Below, piece by piece: positions 57,424 to 64,000 of a DNA stretch of 64,000 nucleotides. This DNA is from Pseudomonas sp. SLFW (GTDB taxonomy: Bacteria; Pseudomonadota; Gammaproteobacteria; Pseudomonadales; Pseudomonadaceae), in contig NZ_JAAAKW010000002.1 in assembly GCF_009905615.1 (NCBI RefSeq), positions 124,001 to 188,000 on the forward strand, in the 5' to 3' direction. Under the pieces are notes generated by a model, which was not told the origin of the DNA, did not search any database, and worked only from the letters and a program-made list of their open reading frames with translations. Both the position numbers and the translations under genes were made by a program. The first letter of the stretch is position 1. Each line of letters opens with the position of its first letter.

Positions 57424-58487
57424 GTGAGCAGGACTCGACCCCGATCGAGCGCCCGGCGGTGAACAGCCCTTGGCTGCAAGCGAGTCGGTTGGCGTTCATG
57501 GGCTTGTATGTCGTGACGTTGCTGGCGGCACTGGGTTGGGCGGTGTCCAACGTGCGCCAGATTGATCCGCAAAACCGCGCCGTGGTCTTCCGCTTTGGTG
57601 AGCTGGATCGCGTGCAGAACGCCGGTCTTTTGCTGGCCTGGCCGCAGCCTTTCGAGCAAGTGGTGCTGCTGCCGTCAGCGGACCGCGTGATCGAACGCCA
57701 CGTGGAAACGCTGCTGCGCTCGCCCACGGCCCAGGCCGCTGACAAGGTCACCAGCTTCGCGACGCCGATGAGCGACGCGCTGGCCGGTTCGGGCTATCTG
57801 CTGACGGGCGATGCCGGTGTCGTACAGCTGGATGTGACGGCGTACTACAAGGTCACCGACCCCCGTGAGTTCGTGTTGCAGGGTGAGCACGTGTTGCCTG
57901 CGCTGGATCGTCTGGTCAATCGCAGCGCGGTCAGCCTGACGGCAGCGCGGGACCTGGACACGATTCTGGTGGCGCGCCCCGAGCTGATCGGCTCAGACAG
58001 CCAGGCCGCCGAGCGTCGTGAGCGTCTGCGGGGTGATCTGGTGCAAGGGATCAACACCCGCCTCGAAGACCTGACCGCCACCGGCATTGGCTTGGGGGTG
58101 GAAGTGGTGCGGGTGGACGTCCAGTCCAGCTTGCCGCCTGCCGCCGTCAACGCCTTCAACGCCGTGCTGACCGCCAGCCAGCAAGCCGATCAGGCCGTCG
58201 CCAATGCGCGCACGGACGCTGAGAAGCAAAACCAGACTGCCAATCAGCAGGCCGACCGCACCTTGCAGGTCGCCCATGCCCAAGCGTCCGAGCGACTGGC
58301 CAAGGCCCAGACCGACACCGCCGCCGTCACCGGTCTGGCGCAATCGATCCAGAACAAGAGCGACCCGGGTCTGCTGCTGCGGATCTACCGCGAGCGCGTG
58401 CCGGGCATTCTGAAGCAGGCCGGTTCCGTGACGACGGTCGATCCCCATGACGATTCACGCCTGATCATTCAGGGAGCCGACAAATGA
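57420..58487 (+). CDS. Third SPFH-domain protein (HflC/HflK-like)
   Basis: The 355-residue protein has one membrane segment (LAFMGLYVVTLLAALGWAVS, about 28-47), then an SPFH domain (IDPQNRAVVFRFGELDRVQNAGLLLAWP) and a coiled Ala/Gln/Asp-rich tail (about 240-310). It lacks the His-rich N-terminus of its neighbour. ATGA overlaps couple it to both neighbours. Three SPFH genes in a row suggest a hetero-oligomeric membrane ring; whether it acts with the downstream metal ATPase is inference. Confidence 0.75.
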   Translation: MSEQDSTPIERPAVNSPWLQASRLAFMGLYVVTLLAALGWAVSNVRQIDPQNRAVVFRFGELDRVQNAGLLLAWPQPFEQVVLLPSADRVIERHVETLLRSPTAQAADKVTSFATPMSDALAGSGYLLTGDAGVVQLDVTAYYKVTDPREFVLQGEHVLPALDRLVNRSAVSLTAARDLDTILVARPELIGSDSQAAERRERLRGDLVQGINTRLEDLTATGIGLGVEVVRVDVQSSLPPAAVNAFNAVLTASQQADQAVANARTDAEKQNQTANQQADRTLQVAHAQASERLAKAQTDTAAVTGLAQSIQNKSDPGLLLRIYRERVPGILKQAGSVTTVDPHDDSRLIIQGADK

Positions 58488-60445
58488 GTGCCGACGCCGC
58501 ACATAACCACGACCACACTCACGACCACGAGCATCATCACGCGGACACCCCCACGCCCGGCAGCATGCTGACCAGCAACGAACAGCGCAGCGCTGCGCGG
58601 CAACTGACCCTAGCCATGCTCGCCTTGGGCTTGCTGGCGCTGGGGCTGGTCTGGCGATTCTTCGCACCCGAGCAGGTCGGCGTCAGCCAGTTGCTGCTGG
58701 GCGTGGCGTCTTTGCTGGTGGCGATTCCCGTGGTCAGCGCCGGTTGGTACAGCCTGCGTTACCCGAGCCTGCACGGCATCACCGATCAGCTCATCGCGCT
58801 GGCCATGCTCGGTGCCTGGGCCACGGGCGACCTGATGACCGCCGCGCTGCTGCCGATCATCATGATCTTCGGCCACGTGCTGGAAGAGCGCAGCGTCATT
58901 GGCTCGCAAGAGGCGATTCAGGCCCTCGGCAAACTCACCCGTAGCCATGCGCGTTTGATCGGAGCCGATGGCACGATTCGCGAAGTGGACAACGGCTCTC
59001 TCGTCGCGGGTGATCGCGTCGAAGTGCGCGCCGGTGATCGGGTGCCTGCTGACGGTTTGGTGATGTCGGGTCAGGCCAGTCTCGACACCGCGCCCATCAC
59101 GGGAGAATCAGTGCCTCTCGAAGCGCGTGCGGGCATGGAAGTGTTCGGCGGTGCGATCAACCTCGACGGTCTGCTGCGCATCGAAGTGGCGCGCATCGGC
59201 AACGAATCGACGCTCGGCAAAGTCATCGCGCTGATGCAGAACGCCGAACGTTCGAAGCCGCCGATCACGCGTTTGCTGGAACGCTACGCGGGCAGCTACA
59301 TGGTGCTGGTGTTGCTGATCGCGGCGGTCACCTGGTTCATCACCAACAACGCACAGGCGATGCTCGCCGTGCTGGTGGCGGCGTGTCCTTGTGCGCTGGT
59401 GTTGTCGGCACCTGCCACGGCCATCGCCGGGATCGCGGTCGCGGCCCGCCACGGCATTCTGATTCGCAGCTCGGCGTTTCTCGAAGAACTCGCGGACCTG
59501 ACCTCCCTGGTGGTCGACAAGACCGGCACGCTGACCTACGGCAGCCTGCGTTTGCAATCGGTGCAGGCCGAGGCGGGCGCGGGCGATGACGTGATTACGC
59601 TCGCGGCCAGCCTGGGTTCCGCCAGCAGCCACCCGGTCAGTCGCGCACTGGCAGGGCTGGTGGAAAAGGATCATTTGCTGGCGCTGGAAGACATTCGCGA
59701 ACGTCAGGGGCTGGGGGTCATCGCACAAACAGGCCGTGGTGAAGCGGCGATGGGCCGCCCCGAGCTGTTCGCGCAACTTGGAATCGAGACCTCGCCCGTG
59801 CCCAACCATGACGGTCCGATTGCGGGGCTGGCGGTCAATGGTGTGTTCCTGGCCTGGCTGCTGCTGGCCGACAGCCTCAAGCCCGAAGCGCGTCAGGCGT
59901 TGAGCGAACTGCGCGAGCTGGGCATGGGGCGTCAGTTGCTGCTGACCGGCGACCGTCAGAGCGTGGCGGACAGCCTCGGTGCCGAAGTCGGCATCAGCGA
60001 CATCCACGCGCAGGCATTGCCGGAAGACAAACTCAACCGTGTCATGGGCGAGATCAAGAGCGGCTTCCGGCCCATGGTTGTGGGCGATGGCATCAACGAC
60101 TCCCTCGCACTGAAGGCAGGTGTCGTGGGTGTGGCGATGGGGGCGGGCGGTGCGGACATTGCGCTGGCGTCTGCCGACATCGTGCTGATCGGCAGTGACT
60201 TGCGTCGTCTGGGCACATGCGTGCGTCTGAGCCGCCAATGTCGCTCCACGCTGCAGGTGAACGTGATTATCGGGCTGGGATGGACGCTGGCGATTGTCGC
60301 ACTGGCAGCCTTTGGCGTCCTCGGTGCGGCGGGCGCGATGATCGCCGCTGTGCTGCATAACCTCAGCACGCTGCTGGTTTTGGGTAACGCAGGGCGCCTG
60401 TTGCGCTTTCACGAACCCATCGCGAAATTTCACATGCCGTCGTAA
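58484..60445 (+). CDS. P1B-type heavy-metal translocating ATPase with His-rich N-terminus
   Basis: This is a P1B ATPase of 653 residues. The N-terminus is His-rich (ten His within residues 7-19) and there is no HMA domain. The actuator TGES is at about 206-209, the transmembrane metal site CPC at 301-303 (AACPCALVLSAP), the phosphorylation Asp345 in DKTGTLT, the nucleotide-binding HP pair at about 383-384 and the hinge GDGIND later. CPC motifs occur in Cu and Zn/Cd pumps alike, so the ion is not fixed; the candidate Zur box upstream and the His tails favour zinc. It is the last gene of the operon. Confidence 0.88.
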   Translation: MSADAAHNHDHTHDHEHHHADTPTPGSMLTSNEQRSAARQLTLAMLALGLLALGLVWRFFAPEQVGVSQLLLGVASLLVAIPVVSAGWYSLRYPSLHGITDQLIALAMLGAWATGDLMTAALLPIIMIFGHVLEERSVIGSQEAIQALGKLTRSHARLIGADGTIREVDNGSLVAGDRVEVRAGDRVPADGLVMSGQASLDTAPITGESVPLEARAGMEVFGGAINLDGLLRIEVARIGNESTLGKVIALMQNAERSKPPITRLLERYAGSYMVLVLLIAAVTWFITNNAQAMLAVLVAACPCALVLSAPATAIAGIAVAARHGILIRSSAFLEELADLTSLVVDKTGTLTYGSLRLQSVQAEAGAGDDVITLAASLGSASSHPVSRALAGLVEKDHLLALEDIRERQGLGVIAQTGRGEAAMGRPELFAQLGIETSPVPNHDGPIAGLAVNGVFLAWLLLADSLKPEARQALSELRELGMGRQLLLTGDRQSVADSLGAEVGISDIHAQALPEDKLNRVMGEIKSGFRPMVVGDGINDSLALKAGVVGVAMGAGGADIALASADIVLIGSDLRRLGTCVRLSRQCRSTLQVNVIIGLGWTLAIVALAAFGVLGAAGAMIAAVLHNLSTLLVLGNAGRLLRFHEPIAKFHMPS

Positions 60446-60725
60446 GTCTTTGATTCGGCGCCCTCTCTGAGAGCGCCGGATTAGACGCCTGCACTAAGTA
60501 TAAAAATTCGCTTGAGCTTTGAAGAACTCTGTAACAAATTACCTATCAGTCATGCAGAGGGTGCTCCATTGCAGGCTTCAAATTGGCTCGAAACCTAGGG
60601 GCATGGAAGTACCCGGCAGTAGGTTCCACGTTGTCATTCATAAAAGCCGATAGCCTGACGGTTCCTGCTCTGGAACCGGTTTTGGACTACCCTTTTCCGT
60701 GTTTCTGGATCAGGGGGTTTTCTCA

Positions 60726-61910
60726 ATGCTCGCGCAACTTCCACCGGCGTTACAGAAGCTTCACTTACCACTGCGACTCAAGCTCTGGGATGGCAATGAA
60801 GTCGAGTTGGGGGCAGACCCCAGCGTCACGATTGTCGTCAAGGACCCCTCGCTGGTGTCCGATTTCACTCACCCAAGTCTCGACCTCCTGGGCAGCGCCT
60901 TCGTTGAAGGCCGTCTGGAGCTCGAAGGCTCGATCAGCGAAGTCATGCGCGTCTGCGACGAGCTGACGGCCGCGCTGGTGGACGAGGATGACGATGTCGT
61001 CCCGGTGCGCACCGAGCACGACAAGGAAACCGACGCCAAGTCGATCTCCTACCACTACGACCTTTCCAACGACTTCTACCGGCTGTGGCTGGACAAGGAG
61101 ATGGTCTATTCCTGCGCCTACTTCAAGACCGGCACCGAGACGCTGGAGCAAGCGCAGCAGGACAAATTCCATCACCTGTGTCGGAAACTGCGCCTGAAGC
61201 CTGGGGAATACTTGCTCGACGTGGGCTGTGGCTGGGGCGGACTGGCCCGCTTCGCGGCCCGAGAGTACGGTGTGAAAGTATTCGGCATCACCCTGAGCCG
61301 CGAGCAACTGGCGCTGGCGCGGGAGCGCGTGAAAGCCGAAGGGCTGGAAGACCGGGTTGAGCTGCAACTGCTGGATTATCGGGACCTGCCGCAAGATGGC
61401 CGCTTCGACAAGATCGTCAGCGTCGGCATGTTCGAACACGTGGGCCACGCCAACCTTGAGCTGTACGCCAAGTGTCTGTTCGGCGCGGTGAAGGAGGGCG
61501 GTCTGGTAATGAACCACGGCATCACCGCCAAGCATACCGATGGCCGTCCAGTGGGGCGCGGCGCCGGAGATTTCATTGATCGTTACGTGTTCCCAAATGG
61601 TGAGCTGCCGCACTTGGCGATGATCAGCGGGTTCATCAGCGAGGCAGGGTTGGAAGTGGTGGACGTGGAAAGTCTGCGTTTGCATTACGCCAAAACCCTC
61701 GATCACTGGAGCGCCCGTCTGGAAGAGAAGCTCGACGTAGCGGCGGCGATGGTGCCGGAACAGGCCTTGCGGATTTTCAGGCTGTATCTGGCGGGTTGCG
61801 CGTATGCGTTTTCGAAGGGGTGGATCAACCTGCATCAGATTCTGGCCGTGAAGCCCCGAGCCGATGGCAGCCACGACCTGCCGCTGACGCGGGACGATCT
61901 TTACCCTTAA
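60726..61910 (+). CDS. Cyclopropane-fatty-acyl-phospholipid synthase-like methyltransferase
   Basis: The 394-residue protein is a SAM-dependent methyltransferase of the CFA synthase family, which modifies unsaturated acyl chains in membrane lipids. The SAM loop is LLDVGCGWGGLARFAA (about 158-173), and nearby are GITLSREQLALA and SVGMFEHVGHANL, all typical of Cfa/Cma enzymes; HYDLSNDFYRLWLD precedes them. An N-terminal domain (1-100) binds lipid in the family. ATG 60726 follows an AGGGGG at 60710-60715; an earlier GTG at 60699 is less likely. The 280-base gap before it contains no gene that I can support. Confidence 0.88.
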   Translation: MLAQLPPALQKLHLPLRLKLWDGNEVELGADPSVTIVVKDPSLVSDFTHPSLDLLGSAFVEGRLELEGSISEVMRVCDELTAALVDEDDDVVPVRTEHDKETDAKSISYHYDLSNDFYRLWLDKEMVYSCAYFKTGTETLEQAQQDKFHHLCRKLRLKPGEYLLDVGCGWGGLARFAAREYGVKVFGITLSREQLALARERVKAEGLEDRVELQLLDYRDLPQDGRFDKIVSVGMFEHVGHANLELYAKCLFGAVKEGGLVMNHGITAKHTDGRPVGRGAGDFIDRYVFPNGELPHLAMISGFISEAGLEVVDVESLRLHYAKTLDHWSARLEEKLDVAAAMVPEQALRIFRLYLAGCAYAFSKGWINLHQILAVKPRADGSHDLPLTRDDLYP

Positions 61911-61925
61911 CAGCGCGCCGATCCC

Positions 61926-62017
61926 CTGTAGGAGCGAATTCATTCGCGAAGCGGTTTTACAGTCGATGGATGTGCGTCGGATGTAACGGCCAATCGCGAA
62001 TGAATTCGCTCCCACAC
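61926..62017. repeat. REP-type inverted repeat, GCGAA/CGAATTC family, copy 3
   Basis: CTGTAGGAGCGAATTCATTCGCG and CGCGAATGAATTCGCTCCCACA are near-perfect reverse complements, about 92 bases end to end. It sits between the convergent cfa-like and cls genes and can serve as their shared terminator. Confidence 0.9.
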
Positions 62018-62041
62018 GGGGCGTGAGCCTCCGCGAATAAA

Positions 62042-63481
62042 TCACAAAATCGGCGAGATCAACCGCGCCACGCGCATCCCCAACTGCTGTAAGTGGTGAG
62101 TCTCTTTGCTTTCCTCAATGGAAATCTCATGGGCCTGGGCGAAATCGTCGCTGAGCATGGCTTCCACCTCCCGCGCAAACTCCTCGTCCACGGTCAGCAG
62201 CATCAGCTCGAAATTCAGGCGGAACGAGCGGTTGTCCAGATTGGCGCTGCCGATCGCCGAAATCTCGTTGTCCACCAGCACCACCTTCTGATGCAGGAAC
62301 CCCGGCTTGTAGCGGAACATCCGCACGCCCGCGCGCACCGCTTCGAACGCGAACAGGCTGGACGCCGCGTAGACCGTGTAATGGTCAGGCCGCGAGGGCA
62401 GCAGCAGGCGCACATCCACCCCGCGTAATACCGCCAGCCGCAAGGCCGCCGATACCGCTTCGTCCGGGATGAAATACGGCGTGGTGATCCACACGCGCTC
62501 GGTTGCGGCATGAATGGCTTCCACGAAGAACAGCGAGCAGGTCTCTTGCGAGTCAGCCGGGCCGGTGGCGAGGAACTGGCACAGCACGCCGTCTTCGGGG
62601 TAGCTCTCCGGCAGGATCAGCGGCGGCAGTTCGCGGGTTGCCCAGAACCAGTCCTCGGCAAACGATTCCTGCAAACACGCCACCACTGGGCCGACGATGG
62701 ACACGTGCGTGTCTCGCCACGGCGCCAGCGGTGGCTTGAGGCCCATGTATTCGTCGCCGACGTTATGGCCGCCGACAAACCCCTTCACGCCATCCACCAC
62801 GACGATCTTGCGGTGGTTGCGGAAGTTGACTTGAAAGCGATTGAGCCATCCGCCGCGCGTGGCAAAGGCTTTGATTTGTACGCCGCCTGCCCGAAGTTTT
62901 TCGACGTAGCTGGCGGGCAGCGAGTGGCTGCCAATACGGTCGTACAACACGAAAATCTCGACGCCCTCGGCGGCCTTCTCTAACAGCAGCGACTGCAATC
63001 GGCGCCCGAGCCCGTCGTCATGAATGATGAAAAACTGCACGAACACCACGCGCTTCGCCGCCCGTATCGCATCGAAAATGGCCGTGAACGTGGCGTCCCC
63101 GTTGATCAGCAGTTTCACTTCGTTGTTGGCGAGGCACGGCATCCGTCCGAGCTTGGGCATGGCGCGCAGCGACTCATAGGCATCCGAGCGCCGTGCCGCG
63201 ACGGCTTCTTCGATCCAGGGTTTCCAGTTGAAATCGACGATGGCATTGCGCATCTCGTTGTTGGCCTGACGACGCGCCTTGATGTAGGCGTCGAAGGTGC
63301 TGCGGCCAAAGACCAGATAAGGAATGAGTGTGATGTAAGGGATGAAAATCAGCGGCATCGCCCAAGCAATCGAGCCTTGTGCGGTGCGCACGGTCAGCAG
63401 AGCGTGAATCGCTGCTACGATGCCGAGCAGGTGAGTAAAACCAAGCAGATAGCCAAAGAAATACGGGCTGTGGTAATCCAT
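62042..63481 (-). CDS. cls: Cardiolipin synthase
   Basis: Cls joins two phosphatidylglycerol molecules into cardiolipin at the inner membrane. The 479-residue protein has two N-terminal membrane helices ([25 protein letters not shown] and [18 protein letters not shown]). It has two phospholipase-D HKD motifs: HRKIVVVDG at about 221-229 and HQKVVLVDN near 398-406. Start ATG 63481 (MDYHSPYFF) is chosen; an in-frame TTG lies two codons upstream. With the cfa-like gene it forms a lipid-modifying pair, convergent rather than co-transcribed. Confidence 0.95.
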   Translation of the reverse strand: MDYHSPYFFGYLLGFTHLLGIVAAIHALLTVRTAQGSIAWAMPLIFIPYITLIPYLVFGRSTFDAYIKARRQANNEMRNAIVDFNWKPWIEEAVAARRSDAYESLRAMPKLGRMPCLANNEVKLLINGDATFTAIFDAIRAAKRVVFVQFFIIHDDGLGRRLQSLLLEKAAEGVEIFVLYDRIGSHSLPASYVEKLRAGGVQIKAFATRGGWLNRFQVNFRNHRKIVVVDGVKGFVGGHNVGDEYMGLKPPLAPWRDTHVSIVGPVVACLQESFAEDWFWATRELPPLILPESYPEDGVLCQFLATGPADSQETCSLFFVEAIHAATERVWITTPYFIPDEAVSAALRLAVLRGVDVRLLLPSRPDHYTVYAASSLFAFEAVRAGVRMFRYKPGFLHQKVVLVDNEISAIGSANLDNRSFRLNFELMLLTVDEEFAREVEAMLSDDFAQAHEISIEESKETHHLQQLGMRVARLISPIL

Positions 63482-63667
63482 GCGCAACCTTGTGTTCGAG
63501 GCGTATAGGTGTCTAACAGACCACAGCGGGCGGGGATTGTCGCTATTTTATTCTGGCTGCAACTGGTTATCGGATTCGCCGTCTAAGCGTCATCGTCTAG
63601 CGACCTCGCTCGGTCTCGCTGGCATGCCGCAATCACACTGTTTCAGGCAAAAAAGGAAAACAGATTC

Positions 63668-64000
63668 ATGAAAAAGCGCGTATTGGCGTTGATGGTTTGT
63701 CTGGCTGCGCCCTTCGCTCAAGCGCAAGTGCTTCAGCCCGGCTTGTGGGAGCTGACGTCGAGCAACATGCAGGTCGATGGCCAGCAGATGCCGGACATGC
63801 AAATCATGCTCGCCCAACTGCAAATGATGGCCCCTGAACAGCGTGCGGCCATGGAACAAATGCTGGCAAAACAAGGGATTACCTTGGGCGGTCAAGGCGT
63901 TCGGGTGTGTCTGACGCCCGAACAGGTGAAGAACGAGCAGATTCCGCTGACCGATCCCAAGACCGGCTGCACTCAGCAAATCACTGACCGCAACGGGCCT
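63668..64000 (+). CDS. DUF3617-family exported protein, partial
   Basis: The first 111 codons are present and the gene continues past the right edge. A signal peptide (MKKRVLALMVCLAAPFAQA) precedes the family opening VLQPGLWELTSSNMQVDGQQM. A Met/Gln-rich stretch and VRVCLTPEQV follow, as in DUF3617 periplasmic proteins of unknown function. The 186-base gap to cls (divergent) should hold both promoters. Confidence 0.85.
   Translation, partial: MKKRVLALMVCLAAPFAQAQVLQPGLWELTSSNMQVDGQQMPDMQIMLAQLQMMAPEQRAAMEQMLAKQGITLGGQGVRVCLTPEQVKNEQIPLTDPKTGCTQQITDRNGP

Noticed and set aside
57695..57715. parS site around CCACGTGGAA
   Set aside because: Only the central ten bases match; outer positions fail, it is inside a coding region, and it is 55 kb from oriC.

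Overview
The window is chromosomal DNA from a Pseudomonas of the fluorescens/syringae lineage. Four things support this: the gene order dnaN-dnaA / oriC / rpmH-rnpA-yidD-yidC-mnmE / mnmG-rsmG-parA-parB-atpIBEFHAGDC / glmU-glmR-glmS; near-canonical Pseudomonas proteins throughout; two separate DnaA-box/AT-rich origin-like regions flanking rpmH-mnmE; and many REP-type inverted repeats of the kinds scattered through fluorescent pseudomonads. The replication core reads rightwards from rpmH, and dnaA-dnaN reads leftwards and runs off the left edge.

Layout. 1-11,800: replication, ribosome/membrane biogenesis, tRNA modification and chromosome partition. 11,845-19,118: the complete F1Fo ATP synthase operon, with a good sigma70-type promoter, hairpins between atpB/atpE and atpA/atpG, and a strong terminator. 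19,188-23,414: UDP-GlcNAc precursor genes glmU, glmR and glmS. 23,426-27,362: accessory leftward genes, namely a flavin-reductase remnant, an AcvB/VirJ-like hydrolase, a LysR regulator and an EamA exporter.

27,500-38,135 is the most interesting segment. A LysR gene precedes a tight eight-gene operon: zinc-type cupin, methionyl-tRNA-synthetase-like ligase, DAO-type flavin oxidase, cytoplasmic periplasmic-binding-fold protein, SidA/IucD-type N-hydroxylase, SbnA-like and SbnB-like enzymes, and a large FAD/NAD(P)-binding protein. Cupin plus MetRS-like plus N-hydroxylase plus DAO oxidase is the known enzyme set for N-N bond (hydrazine) formation. SbnA/SbnB is the known route to L-2,3-diaminopropionate. 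I read the operon as an unassigned N-N-bond natural-product pathway with a diaminopropionate branch. Repeated GTTAAG/CTTAAC motifs in front of both the LysR gene and the operon suggest a shared control circuit. The last gene also carries six perfect DnaA boxes.

38,259-47,938: a periplasmic solute-binding protein, a PslG-like glycosidase with a polysaccharide polymerase/ligase-like protein, opgD, a divergent lysE/lrp pair, an orphan lipoamide dehydrogenase, and a CDP-alcohol phosphatidyltransferase relative that has lost every catalytic residue. 48,423-52,993: a catabolic-looking operon fae-AKR-aldehyde dehydrogenase-MFS, with a formaldehyde-activating-enzyme homologue outside any methanopterin context. 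54,284-60,445: a Zur-box-like site, then three SPFH (HflK/HflC-like) genes and a P1B metal ATPase, two of the proteins starting with His-rich tails, which suggests a zinc-linked membrane module. 60,726-64,000: cyclopropane-fatty-acid-synthase-like gene, cardiolipin synthase and the start of a DUF3617 protein. I see no rRNA, tRNA, CRISPR or insertion sequence.
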